Part shown: piece by piece, positions 18,436 to 26,826 of the stretch
Layout: each line of letters opens with the position of its first letter
How positions within the stretch are numbered: the stretch's first letter is position 1
Origin: Tardiphaga robiniae
GTDB taxonomy: Bacteria > Pseudomonadota > Alphaproteobacteria > Rhizobiales > Xanthobacteraceae
Reading direction: 5' to 3'
NCBI RefSeq assembly: GCF_013359755.1
Contig: NZ_JABMCJ010000067.1
Coordinates: forward strand, 1-64,000
DNA: 64,000 bases
Position numbers and translations under genes: made by a program
The notes under the pieces: generated by a model
Told to the model about the DNA's origin: nothing
Database searches by the model: none
Seen by the model: only the letters and a program-made list of their open reading frames with translations

Positions 18436-19014
18436 TTAGCCCTGTGGGCGCGGTGGGGCAACCGACAGCAGGGCATCGAACAGGGTGGTCGTCCGGCCCG
18501 CCAGCGCGCCCTCGATCGAGAGCAGCCGCGACTTGGTGATGATGCCGCCATTGCCGGCAAAGCCGCTGGTCTGGCCCGCAACGGCCAGTGCACGGTGGCA
18601 TGGTACGAGGATCGCAAACGGATTGCGGGCGATGGCCTGGCCGACTGAATAGACCGCGCCGCTGGCGCCGATCTTGGCCGCGATCTCCGCATGGGTGCGG
18701 GTCTCGCCGCGCGGGATCATCCGAATGGCCTCATAGACGCGGCAATTGAACAGCGGCAGGCCATGCATGTCGACGGGGATATCGCCGAGGTCGACGGCTT
18801 GCCCACGCAGCAGCGCAACGATGCCCTCGATGGCGTAGTCGACATCGGTGGGCGGCCGGAATTCGCGCGCATCGGGAAATTGCTGCAGCAGGCGGCGCCG
18901 GGTCTCGATCTCGCGCGCTTCCGGCAACTGCACGCCAACAATGCCGGCGTCGCCCCATGCGATACCGCATCGGCCCACCGACGTGTCGAAGGTTGTGTAT
19001 CCGTGCCCAGCCAT
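18436..19014 (-). CDS. ogt: Methylated-DNA-[protein]-cysteine S-methyltransferase
   Basis: A 192-residue repair protein that removes alkyl groups from O6-alkylguanine or O4-alkylthymine by transfer to Cys139. The active site PCHR lies at 138-141 in NPFAILVPCHRAL, preceded by the DNA-binding helix region PRGETRTHAEIAAKIG. The Ada regulatory N-terminal domain is absent. It is followed nine bases later by an AraC-type regulator gene, with the SRPBCC and hypothetical genes behind it in the same direction, so an adaptive-response-like operon is possible. Confidence 0.92.
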   Translation of the reverse strand: MAGHGYTTFDTSVGRCGIAWGDAGIVGVQLPEAREIETRRRLLQQFPDAREFRPPTDVDYAIEGIVALLRGQAVDLGDIPVDMHGLPLFNCRVYEAIRMIPRGETRTHAEIAAKIGASGAVYSVGQAIARNPFAILVPCHRALAVAGQTSGFAGNGGIITKSRLLSIEGALAGRTTTLFDALLSVAPPRPQG

Positions 19015-19180
19015 CCCGAAGGGATGTTAGCAGGCGAATTGAAGCCGTCATCTGGAATCTTTGGAGCGGTTACCTTTCGAAGGGCGCGGCCGGGTGTGCA
19101 GCGCGATGAAACTGTAGCCGGCTGCCATCAATCCGCTTGGCGGATCGGCCGGTCTCGGCTAGATCAGATGGCGCGACGAC

Positions 19181-19254
19181 GCGGGCGTAGTTCAATGGTA
19201 GAACGGCAGCTTCCCAAGCTGCATACGAGGGTTCGATTCCCTCCGTCCGCTCCA
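19181..19254 (+). tRNA. tRNA-Gly (anticodon CCC)
   Basis: A complete cloverleaf. The acceptor stem GCGGGCG pairs with CGTCCGC; the D arm contains GTTCAATGGTAGAAC; the anticodon stem-loop GCAGC-TTCCCAA-GCTGC gives anticodon CCC; the T arm AGGG-TTCGATT-CCCT is present. CCA is encoded. It reads GGG glycine codons. Confidence 0.96.
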
Positions 19255-19364
19255 GCCCCCTCATTCATTCCAGATGATCGGTGCCGCATGGCGATTGAAC
19301 GGTTTGGCATCCCCGCTGTTCTTCAAAGGCGCCCGTTGCTGTTCGCACAACACAAGGTTCTTGA

Positions 19365-20372
19365 ATGACGTTTCCCCTCTCAGCTGCAACCGCCGGCAAT
19401 GTGCCCGGTGTTGTCGCCTCCAGCGTCTATGCCAATGGCCGCCGTGTTGCGGATATCCCCGTCGAAGAGGCGGGCGTCTGGGCGCAGAAGCCGGGCCATG
19501 TCGTCTGGATCGGACTGTTTGAACCGTCCCTTGAACTGCTCGAGAAACTGCGCGCGCAATTCGATCTGCATCCGCTCGCCATCGAGGACGCGCTGAAATC
19601 GCATCAGCACCCCAAGGTCGAGCAATATGGCGAAGCGCTCTTCATCGTCGCGCGAACGGCGCAACTGGTCGATCAGACGGTTGCTTTCGGCGAGACGCAT
19701 ATCTTCTTGGGTAAAGGCTACGTCGTGTCCGTGCGCCATGGCGCCTCGACGTCCTATGCGTCTGTCCGCGAGCGATGCGAGGCTTGCCCGACAAACCTGA
19801 CGCACGGCGAAGACTACATCCTCTACGCAATTCTCGATTTCATCGTCGACAACTATCGTCCTGTCATCGAATCCATCCTGTCCGAGATCGACGAGCTCGA
19901 GGATGGCGTCCTGCATCGCATGCTGACGCGGGCCGAATTCGAGCGGCTCTACAAGCTGCGCCGCGAGCTGTTGCGCCTTCGTCGCGCGGTCGGACCGCTG
20001 GTCGATGTCTGTCACCGCCTCGAACATATCGATATCCTGTTCATCGACGATGACATGAAGCCGCTGTTCCGCGACGTGCTGGATCACGTCAAACGCGCGG
20101 AAGAAGATATCGATTCGCTGCGCGAAGTGCTGGCCTTTGCCTTTGAAGCCAGCCTGATGTCAGGGCAGTCGCAGCAAACCGAAATTACCCGCAGGCTTGC
20201 GGCCTGGGCGGCGATCCTGGCGGTGCCGACGGCGATTGCCGGAATCTACGGCATGAATTTCGAACATATGCCGGAGCTGAAATGGGCTTACGGCTATTAC
20301 GTCGTGCTGGGCGGCATCGCCGCGATCTGCGGTTACCTGTATACCCGCTTCAAGCGTAACGGATGGCTGTGA
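19365..20372 (+). CDS. corA: CorA-family magnesium/cobalt channel
   Basis: A 335-residue CorA-type protein. The long acidic cytoplasmic domain (VWIGLFEPSLELLEKL, HPLAIEDAL, PKVEQYGEALFIVART) leads into a coiled-coil stalk. Two C-terminal membrane helices follow, with the signature YGMN in the loop after helix 1 (GIYGMNFEHMPELKWAYGYY). It forms a pentameric Mg2+/Co2+ influx channel in the inner membrane. The gene follows tRNA-Gly by 110 bases in the same direction. Confidence 0.92.
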   Translation: MTFPLSAATAGNVPGVVASSVYANGRRVADIPVEEAGVWAQKPGHVVWIGLFEPSLELLEKLRAQFDLHPLAIEDALKSHQHPKVEQYGEALFIVARTAQLVDQTVAFGETHIFLGKGYVVSVRHGASTSYASVRERCEACPTNLTHGEDYILYAILDFIVDNYRPVIESILSEIDELEDGVLHRMLTRAEFERLYKLRRELLRLRRAVGPLVDVCHRLEHIDILFIDDDMKPLFRDVLDHVKRAEEDIDSLREVLAFAFEASLMSGQSQQTEITRRLAAWAAILAVPTAIAGIYGMNFEHMPELKWAYGYYVVLGGIAAICGYLYTRFKRNGWL

Positions 20373-20384
20373 TCGACGAGACGA

Positions 20385-22043
20385 TCACCCCACCGCCTTC
20401 GCCGCAGCCCGCCCCGCCGTCCGCCCCGTGAACAAACAGCCGCCGAGAAACGTGCCTTCCAGCGAGCGATAGCCGTGCATGCCGCCGCCGCCGAAACCGG
20501 CGGCTTCGCCGACCGCGTAGAGGCCGGGCATGATCTGGCCGTTGCTGCCGAACACGCGCGAGTCCAGGTCAGTCTCGAAGCCGCCCAGCGTCTTGCGCGT
20601 CAGGATGTTGAGCCGCACGGCGATCAGCGGTCCCTGTGCGGGATCGAGAATGCGATGCGGCTTCGCGGTGCGGATCAGGCGGTCGCCGATATATTTGCGC
20701 GCATTGTGGATGTTCATCACCTGCGCATCCTTGACGTAGGGATTGGCCATGGTGCGGTCACGCGCCTCGATCTGCATGCGGATCTCATCGAGCTTCAGCA
20801 GATTGTCGCCGGTCAGTGCATTCATTGCGCTGACGAGGTCGTCGAGATTGTCGCGCACCACGAAGTCGATGCCGTGATCCTTGAAGGCTTCGACAGGCGC
20901 CGGCGCGCCCTTGTTGGTGGCGCGGCGCGCGGTCATCAGCCAGCTCTTGCCGGTGAGATCCGGGTTCTGCTCGGAGCCGGAGAGCGCAAACTCTTTCTTG
21001 ATGATCGCTTGCGTCAGCACGAACCATGAATAATCATAGCCGGTGGACTGGATATATTGCAGTTGGCCGAGCGTATCGGAGCCGGGAAACAGCGGCGCCG
21101 GCAGCCGCTTGCCGGTGGCGTCGAACCACATCGACGAGGGGCCCGGCAGAATGCGTATGCCGTGCTTCGGCCAGATCGGATTCCAGTTCTCGATACCCTC
21201 GACATAGTGCCACATGCGGTCGCGATTGATCAGCCGCGCACCGGCGGCTTCCGTGATGCCCATCATGCGACCGTCGACATGGGCGGGCACACCGGAGATC
21301 ATGCGCTTCGGCGGTTCGCCGAGGCGCTTCGGCCAGTTCTGCCGCACCAGATCATGATTGCCACCGATGCCGCCGGAGGCAACGATCACGGCTTGCGCGC
21401 GCAGCGAGAAGTCGCCGATCACATTGCGCGAACTGCTTTCGCCGCGCTCTGTGTTGGACGGTTCGAGAATCGCGCCGCTCACGCCATCGACAGTTCCGTT
21501 GGTGACGCTGAGCGCATCGACGCGATGGCGGAACCTGAAGCTCAGCAGGCCCTTCTTCTGTGCCTCGCGCGCACGCCGCTCGAACGGCTCGACGATGCCG
21601 GGGCCAGTGCCCCAGGTGACATGAAAGCGCGGAACCGAATTGCCGTGGCCCATCGCGTCATAGCCGCCGCGCTCGGCCCAGCCGACCACGGGAAACACGC
21701 GGTGGCCCATGGCGCGCAGCCAGTCGCGTTTCTCGCCGGCGGCGAAAGCGACATAGGCTTCGGCCCAGCGCCGTGGCCAGAGGTCCTCATCGCGATCGAA
21801 ACCGGCCGTGCCCTGCCAGTCCTGCATCGCTAGGTCATAAGAGTCTTTGATGCCAAGGCGCCGCTGTTCCGGCGAGTCGACGAAGAACAAACCGCCGAAC
21901 GACCAGAACGCCTGGCCGCCGAGATTCTGCTCGCCTTCCTGATCGACCACGACAACGCGCTTGCCGGCATCGGCAATTTCCGTAGCCGCGACAAGGCCCG
22001 CGAGTCCGCCGCCGACGACGATGACATCCGCATCAACGGCCAT
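20385..22043 (-). CDS. FAD-binding dehydrogenase, KstD/fumarate-reductase-like
   Basis: A 552-residue flavoprotein. The N-terminal dinucleotide fold ADVIVVGGGLAGLVAATEIADAGKRVVVVDQE (4-35) is followed by GGQAFWSFGG, and the cap domain ends with a C-terminal FAD motif (GLYAVGEAAGFGGGGMHGYRSLEGTFLGGCLFTGRTAG). The family includes 3-ketosteroid delta-1-dehydrogenases and fumarate-reductase-like flavoproteins. The precise substrate cannot be told. It converges with corA, with 12 bases between stops. Confidence 0.88.
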   Translation of the reverse strand: MAVDADVIVVGGGLAGLVAATEIADAGKRVVVVDQEGEQNLGGQAFWSFGGLFFVDSPEQRRLGIKDSYDLAMQDWQGTAGFDRDEDLWPRRWAEAYVAFAAGEKRDWLRAMGHRVFPVVGWAERGGYDAMGHGNSVPRFHVTWGTGPGIVEPFERRAREAQKKGLLSFRFRHRVDALSVTNGTVDGVSGAILEPSNTERGESSSRNVIGDFSLRAQAVIVASGGIGGNHDLVRQNWPKRLGEPPKRMISGVPAHVDGRMMGITEAAGARLINRDRMWHYVEGIENWNPIWPKHGIRILPGPSSMWFDATGKRLPAPLFPGSDTLGQLQYIQSTGYDYSWFVLTQAIIKKEFALSGSEQNPDLTGKSWLMTARRATNKGAPAPVEAFKDHGIDFVVRDNLDDLVSAMNALTGDNLLKLDEIRMQIEARDRTMANPYVKDAQVMNIHNARKYIGDRLIRTAKPHRILDPAQGPLIAVRLNILTRKTLGGFETDLDSRVFGSNGQIMPGLYAVGEAAGFGGGGMHGYRSLEGTFLGGCLFTGRTAGRAAAKAVG

Positions 22044-22300
22044 ACTGTTTCCCCCATTTTGTTAATGGAGATTGAAGTCGGCGCGGGAACTTTGGTCAAC
22101 GGAAATTGCGCGCGAAGGGCGGCGCTGTTTCAGATTGATACCGCGACGGAACCGAGGTGCATCCCGCGCGCAACACTCGATTTGAATCGCATTGGAAGCG
22201 TCATGCTCGTCTGGACAAAGCCACGATCTCGCAACACGCTGATCATGCCCTGCATCACCAGGGCGCTCAGATTCGGGATCGACAGGTTTTGGGGCTGGAC

Positions 22301-22759
22301 ATGAAGTTCGTTACGGGTTTGCTGGCGGCGGTCTTGCTGTTCGCGGGCGTCGGGGCAAGTCACGCGGTGGTTCGGATCGCGGATGATCGTGGCGGACGGA
22401 TCGGAACCTATGTCGACAGATATCAGGGATTGCGCACTTCCGGCGAAACCGTGATCATCGATGGCCTGTGCGCCTCGGCCTGCACGATCGTGCTCGGCGC
22501 GGTTCCGCGTGACCGGATCTGCGTCACCTCCAATGCCAATCTCGGCTTTCATGCGGCCTGGGACATGGGCGCCAATGGTCGCGCGGTCACCAACCCGGAA
22601 GCCACCCAGATGTTGTATTCGATGTATCCGACGCAGATCCGGCGCTGGATCTCCAAACGCGGCGGACTGAAGACGCAGATGATCTTCCTGCGCGGTCGCC
22701 AGCTGATGGGCATGTACAAGCCCTGTTACATGGATGCTCACGCCTCCAGCGCGCGCTAG
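22301..22759 (+). CDS. Small secreted ClpP-fold-like protein with CASAC motif
   Basis: A 152-residue protein with a signal peptide (MKFVTGLLAAVLLFAGVGASHA). The motif VIIDGLCASACTIVLGA (51-67) followed by GFHAAW (82-87) resembles the nucleophile-elbow Ser59 and the His84 of ClpP/crotonase-fold serine peptidases. A similar CASAC...GVH arrangement occurs in the membrane protein at 53192-54007. Whether it is proteolytic is unproven. The start was chosen for the signal peptide; the longer upstream frame lacks one. Its TAG stop coincides with the first bases of a palindromic repeat. Confidence 0.78.
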   Translation: MKFVTGLLAAVLLFAGVGASHAVVRIADDRGGRIGTYVDRYQGLRTSGETVIIDGLCASACTIVLGAVPRDRICVTSNANLGFHAAWDMGANGRAVTNPEATQMLYSMYPTQIRRWISKRGGLKTQMIFLRGRQLMGMYKPCYMDAHASSAR

Positions 22760-22820
22760 AGCGTTTTCGAGCGAAGTGGATGCCGGTTCGCGTCAAGAAA
22801 ACGCGTCAGAACAAAAAGCT
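22756..22820. repeat. Repeat, CTAGAGCGTTTTCGAGCGAAGTGG family
   Basis: The sequence CTAGAGCGTTTTCGAGCG, then GGTTCGCGTCAAGAAAACGCG, forms a partly self-complementary unit (GCGTTTTC against GAAAACGC). I recognise it as a dispersed element of Hyphomicrobiales genomes. Its opening TAG serves as the stop codon of the preceding secreted protein gene. No second copy lies in the window. Confidence 0.7.
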
Positions 22821-23001
22821 AATGGCCGATCTGGGTTTTATTCCATCAGCATGACGTGATGCCCTGCGGCGCCGGGAGCGCTTGCCCGCGCCGTCATCTC
22901 AGCCTATCTGGAACCTGGATGGCGGGCTCTTGAATGATCTCGGGCCTTGGCCGTTCTGAGATCGTCTGATGGTGCAGCCTTTATTGACGCCTAAGAGCAC
23001 G

Positions 23002-23163
23002 ATGCCCGCGTCCGAGCGGCCGTCTCGGCTTGCGTCGGTCATTGTCGCATCGGCCGCGGCGTTCGCAGCGCTCCTTCTGGTGGGTGCAATCGGGCTGTGG
23101 GCACATTACGGCACTGCCGTATTTTTCGAGATGATCAAGACTGGCATCGCCGCCTGCATGTGA
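23002..23163 (+). CDS. Small single-pass membrane protein upstream of SCO gene
   Basis: A 53-residue protein (MPASERPSRLAS...) with one strong hydrophobic helix (VIVASAAAFAALLLVGAIGLWAHYGTAVFF, about 12-41) and a short C-terminal tail (EMIKTGIAACM). It ends 33 bases before the SCO gene in the same direction, so it may be a small accessory factor in cytochrome oxidase or copper handling; this is inferred from context only. A start at 22969 adds 11 codons and is less likely. Confidence 0.65.
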   Translation: MPASERPSRLASVIVASAAAFAALLLVGAIGLWAHYGTAVFFEMIKTGIAACM

Positions 23164-23196
23164 TCGGCTGCCAAAGGGCAATTCAGGGGACATTCC

Positions 23197-23790
23197 ATGA
23201 CTGAACGAACCACCCGGCCGCTGGTCATCATTGCTGCCTTCGCCGGCAGCCTCGCGGCGGGATTGCTGGTCGTGCTGTGGCTGACGGGCGGTTTCCGCAA
23301 TGTCGCTGCACCTGCCTCGATTGGCGGTTCGTTCCAGCTCACCGATCAGTCCGGCCAGACCGTCACCGAGCAGAGCCTGAAGGGCAAGCCGACGCTGGTC
23401 TTCTTCGGCTTCACCCATTGCCCGGACATCTGCCCGACCTCGCTGTTCGAAATGTCGGAAGTGCTGCGCGCGATGGGCAAGGACGCCGATCGTATCAATA
23501 CCTATTTCGTCTCGGTCGATCCCGAGCGCGATACGGCACCGATCATGAAGGAATATCTGTCGAGCTTCGATCCGCATCTGAAGGGTTTGACCGGTACGCC
23601 TGATGCGGTGGCGAAGGTGATTTCCGGCTACCGCGTCTATGCCAAGAAGGTGCCGACCAAGGACGGTGACTATACGATGGATCACACCGCGCTGATCTAT
23701 CTGATGGACAAGGACGGCAATTTCGTCGCGCCGTTCAACCTCAAGCGCAAGCCGGAAGAAGCGGCCACGGATCTCAAGCGCTATCTCTGA
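23197..23790 (+). CDS. SCO1/SenC-family copper chaperone
   Basis: A 197-residue protein with an N-terminal membrane anchor (about 9-30) and a periplasmic thioredoxin-like domain. Copper ligands are visible: Cys75 and Cys79 in FTHCPDICP and His163 in YTMDHTALIYL. SCO proteins deliver copper to the CuA site of cytochrome c oxidase or act as thiol-disulfide reductases. No cox genes are in the window. Its last ten bases overlap the end of the convergent glycosyltransferase gene. Confidence 0.93.
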   Translation: MTERTTRPLVIIAAFAGSLAAGLLVVLWLTGGFRNVAAPASIGGSFQLTDQSGQTVTEQSLKGKPTLVFFGFTHCPDICPTSLFEMSEVLRAMGKDADRINTYFVSVDPERDTAPIMKEYLSSFDPHLKGLTGTPDAVAKVISGYRVYAKKVPTKDGDYTMDHTALIYLMDKDGNFVAPFNLKRKPEEAATDLKRYL

Positions 23791-25661
23791 GGTCGACCGC
23801 GGCTCGCTGCCATCGTTCCGGTCCGATGCACGAGGCCGTGCTCGGTCTTTTCCCAGTGATGGCGCCGGGTCCAGAATTGCCACAGGGCGCGCCAGGTCGC
23901 GATCGAGAGACATCCCCAATAAATCGGCGTCAGGGCCAGGATCCAGCCGTCGCGCAGACGGCCGCGGCGCATCAGGCCGGTGAGGCCCAGGATGCAGGTC
24001 GCGATGAAGCCGCAGGCGATGGCCAGCACGTGCAGTGACGACAGCCGGTCGCCAAGCAGCAGGGTGCTATCGGCAAGCAGCAGGCAGGCGATAAGTTTGA
24101 CGACCAGCACCGTAAAAGCCAGCGACGTCAGGATATTGCCGCCGAAGACGATGTTGAGTGCGAGGAATCCCCGCGCACCGGCTTCGTCCCACAGTTTTCG
24201 GGGATCGCGCATATGCACGGCCCAGGTCTGCATCCAGCCCTTCATCCAGCGTGAGCGTTGTCGCAGCCACGCGCCGAACGCGATCGGTGCTTCCTCAAGC
24301 GTGACCGATGGAATGGTCACCGAGCGATAGCCCAGCCGCGCCAGGCGGATTCCGAGGTCGGCATCTTCCGTGACGTTATAGGCGTCCCAGCCACCGATGC
24401 GGCGCAAGGTGTCGGTGCGAAAATGATTGGAGGTGCCGCCGAGGGGCAGTGGCATGCCCAATGCGACCAGTCCGGGCAGGAAGACCGCGAACAGCCCGGC
24501 ATATTCGACTGCCGCCATGCGTGACAGCAGGCTGTGCGTCAGATTGTCGAAATGCAGCCCGGCCTGAACGCAGGCGACGTCGTCGTTGTGCTGGCGAAAC
24601 ATGCCGAGCGCTGCGCGCAATTGGCCGGGGTCGGGATCGTCTTCGGCATCGAACACCGTCAGAAAGCTGCCGCGCACGAAGGGAAGTGCAACATTCAGCG
24701 CCTTCGGCTTGGTTTTCGGACCCGTCGCCTGTGCGATCAGGACTTGAACCTGCGGCCCCGGCCGGGCTCTGGCAACCGCCGCGCGGGTCCGCAGATCGTC
24801 GGACTCGAGCACCAGAATGATGTCGAGTTTCTCGGAGGGATAGTCGAGCCTTTGCAGGGATCGCAACAGACCCGGAACGGACGCTTCCTCGCGATAGAGC
24901 GCGACGACCACTGAGTAGATTGGCAGTTGATCGTCGCGCAAGTGCGGAAACCGTTGCTCCGGCTGCGGCGGAACCAGCACGCAAGTCAGCCTGAGAAGCG
25001 AAAAGGCGAGAAACCAGATCGCCGCCAGGCCGCCGATCAGATCCATCGTCAGCGCCGGATACAGAAGCGCGAAAACCGCGCATACCGGCAGCAGAAGCGC
25101 CGGCAGCAATCCTTTGCGCCAACCGACGGCCGACTTGGCCGACATGGCAGGTTGCATCTGCAGCAGGCCTTCGGCGGCGATATCCGAAAGCGCGTCGCCG
25201 GTTTGCTCGGTCAGATATTGATGCAGGTGACGCCGCGTGGTCAGCCGAATGCGCGCGATAAGTGATGGATATGTGGTGGAGAAACGCATCAGCCGCCGTG
25301 CCGTAAAGGCGCGCGGCGTGACGATCCAGTTGAGTGTGTCATCCTCCTGGAGGGGCAGGATGCCGAACTCTGCGATCCCCGGAAGATCGGCATCCGCCAG
25401 GGGGCAGTGAGCGCGCCCGACTGTCGAGAGATCGTCGAAGCCGATGCTGAGGTGGCGGGCCAGATGCGCGACATACGTCTCCTCGGTGATCACGCCCCAT
25501 TGGATCAGGATCTGATCGGCGCCCAGATTGAGCTCGCGGCTCCGTCGCTCCGCGGCGTGCAGCAGCGGGACCGGGAGTATGCTGCGCAGGCAGTCGAGTT
25601 CGCTGGCTGGTTCCGCGCGCCGGTCCGACCCGTCTCGCTCCGGCATGGGGAAGGAGGTCAT
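23781..25661 (-). CDS. GT2 glycosyltransferase with N-terminal GspE_N-like domain
   Basis: A 626-residue membrane protein. Residues about 25-165 (SILPVPLLHAAERRSRELNLGADQILIQWGVITEETYVAHLARHLSI..., then FGILPLQEDD) look like the MshEN/GspE N-terminal domain found in type II secretion ATPases and in some c-di-GMP receptors. A helix pair precedes the GT2 domain: YSVVVALYREEASVPGLLRSL, DAEDDP (DxD), VTEDADLGIRL and the QxxRW motif RQRSRWMKGW. C-terminal helices follow. This is the layout of processive polysaccharide synthases of the XagB/cellulose-synthase-like type. The start at 25661 is preceded by an open but unrelated extension. Confidence 0.85.
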   Translation of the reverse strand: MTSFPMPERDGSDRRAEPASELDCLRSILPVPLLHAAERRSRELNLGADQILIQWGVITEETYVAHLARHLSIGFDDLSTVGRAHCPLADADLPGIAEFGILPLQEDDTLNWIVTPRAFTARRLMRFSTTYPSLIARIRLTTRRHLHQYLTEQTGDALSDIAAEGLLQMQPAMSAKSAVGWRKGLLPALLLPVCAVFALLYPALTMDLIGGLAAIWFLAFSLLRLTCVLVPPQPEQRFPHLRDDQLPIYSVVVALYREEASVPGLLRSLQRLDYPSEKLDIILVLESDDLRTRAAVARARPGPQVQVLIAQATGPKTKPKALNVALPFVRGSFLTVFDAEDDPDPGQLRAALGMFRQHNDDVACVQAGLHFDNLTHSLLSRMAAVEYAGLFAVFLPGLVALGMPLPLGGTSNHFRTDTLRRIGGWDAYNVTEDADLGIRLARLGYRSVTIPSVTLEEAPIAFGAWLRQRSRWMKGWMQTWAVHMRDPRKLWDEAGARGFLALNIVFGGNILTSLAFTVLVVKLIACLLLADSTLLLGDRLSSLHVLAIACGFIATCILGLTGLMRRGRLRDGWILALTPIYWGCLSIATWRALWQFWTRRHHWEKTEHGLVHRTGTMAASRGRPQR

Positions 25662-25872
25662 CCTGCCGATCGGCAGAGGAGGAGAGCGTAGTGCGGCGCC
25701 CGGCTGGCGCGAAACGCGCGGCCGATGACCCCGGGAAGATTGCTGCACCCCCATGCAACGCCCTCACACCACAAACGCTACTCGCGTCTCGCGCCGGATG
25801 GTCTATAAGACCGCGATCCGGAAGCACCCTATGCAACCACAGATGGTTAATTCCCGCAACCAAATACCGCTA

Positions 25873-26754
25873 ATGAAGTGTCGCGCAACTGCGCTGACCC
25901 TTGGCGCTTTGCTGGCCGCATGGATGTCGCTGTTTTCGGCCGCACCGGCTTTGGCGCAGACGTCGGCTCCGGCTGTGAGCCAGCCCGGTCCGCAGGCCGT
26001 GCCGGGCTTCTGGGATCCGCGTCGCCGTCCGGACCGACCGGACCTGTCGCGCATCACCGTGATCCGCTTCCTGACCGAGACCGACTACCCGCCGTTCAAC
26101 TTCACCGGCCCCGACGGCAATCCGGCGGGCTTCAACGTCGATCTCGCACGTCTTCTCTGCGAGGAGATCAAGGTCACCTGCACGGTGCAGATGCGCCGCT
26201 TCGAGACGTTGCTCGATGCCATTTCCAGCAACCGGGGCGACGCGATCATCGCCTCCATGGCGGTGACGCCGCAGATTCGCGCCCGCGTCGATTTCACCGA
26301 TCCCTATTACCGTGCGCCGGCGCGCTTCGTGGCCCGCAAGAATGCGGTGATGCCGGAGATCCGCCCGGAATATCTCGAAGGCAAGAAGGTCGGCGTGATC
26401 GCGGGCTCGACCCATGAGGCCTATCTGAAGGCGATGTTCACCGATGCGGTGCTGGTGCCTTTTCCAAGCGACGATGCGCTACGCCAGGCGCTGAAACGCA
26501 GCGAGGTCGATTTCATCTTCGGCGATGCGATCTCGTTCGCCTTCTGGATCAATGGCAGCGATTCCGCCGATTGTTGCGCCTTCAGCGGCGGCCCCTTCAT
26601 CGAAAGCCGTTTCTTCGGCGAGGGCATCGGCATCGCCGTCCGCAAAGGCAACGACACGCTGCGCCAGGCGCTGAACTGGGCCCTGTTCCGGGTCTGGGAG
26701 AAAGGCCGCTACACAGATTTGTGGCTGCGTTATTTCTCGGTCAGCCCGTTCTGA
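25873..26754 (+). CDS. Periplasmic solute-binding protein, family 3 type
   Basis: A 293-residue secreted protein (signal peptide MKCRATALTLGALLAAWMSLFSAAPALA) with a family 3 bacterial extracellular solute-binding domain. The ligand-site landmarks TETDYPPFNFTGPDGNPAGFNVDLARLLC, the helix-region AIIASMAVTPQIRARVDFTDPYY and LEGKKVGVIAGSTHEAYLKAMF are all present. It likely binds a polar amino acid for an ABC importer, but no permease or ATPase gene is adjacent. The start is chosen at the ATG that gives a proper signal peptide; the frame is open 40 codons upstream. Confidence 0.86.
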   Translation: MKCRATALTLGALLAAWMSLFSAAPALAQTSAPAVSQPGPQAVPGFWDPRRRPDRPDLSRITVIRFLTETDYPPFNFTGPDGNPAGFNVDLARLLCEEIKVTCTVQMRRFETLLDAISSNRGDAIIASMAVTPQIRARVDFTDPYYRAPARFVARKNAVMPEIRPEYLEGKKVGVIAGSTHEAYLKAMFTDAVLVPFPSDDALRQALKRSEVDFIFGDAISFAFWINGSDSADCCAFSGGPFIESRFFGEGIGIAVRKGNDTLRQALNWALFRVWEKGRYTDLWLRYFSVSPF

Positions 26755-26826
26755 ATTTTCTCATCCCGCGGTTTGGCATTTCGGTGCGGAGCCGCTAGGT
26801 TCCGCGGCCCGGAGGCCCAAAACACG

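Noticed and set aside
22059-22300. A small plus-strand frame before the secreted CASAC protein
   Set aside because: It has no hydrophobic or domain signal and its end overlaps the chosen start of the real gene; it looks like upstream leader sequence.
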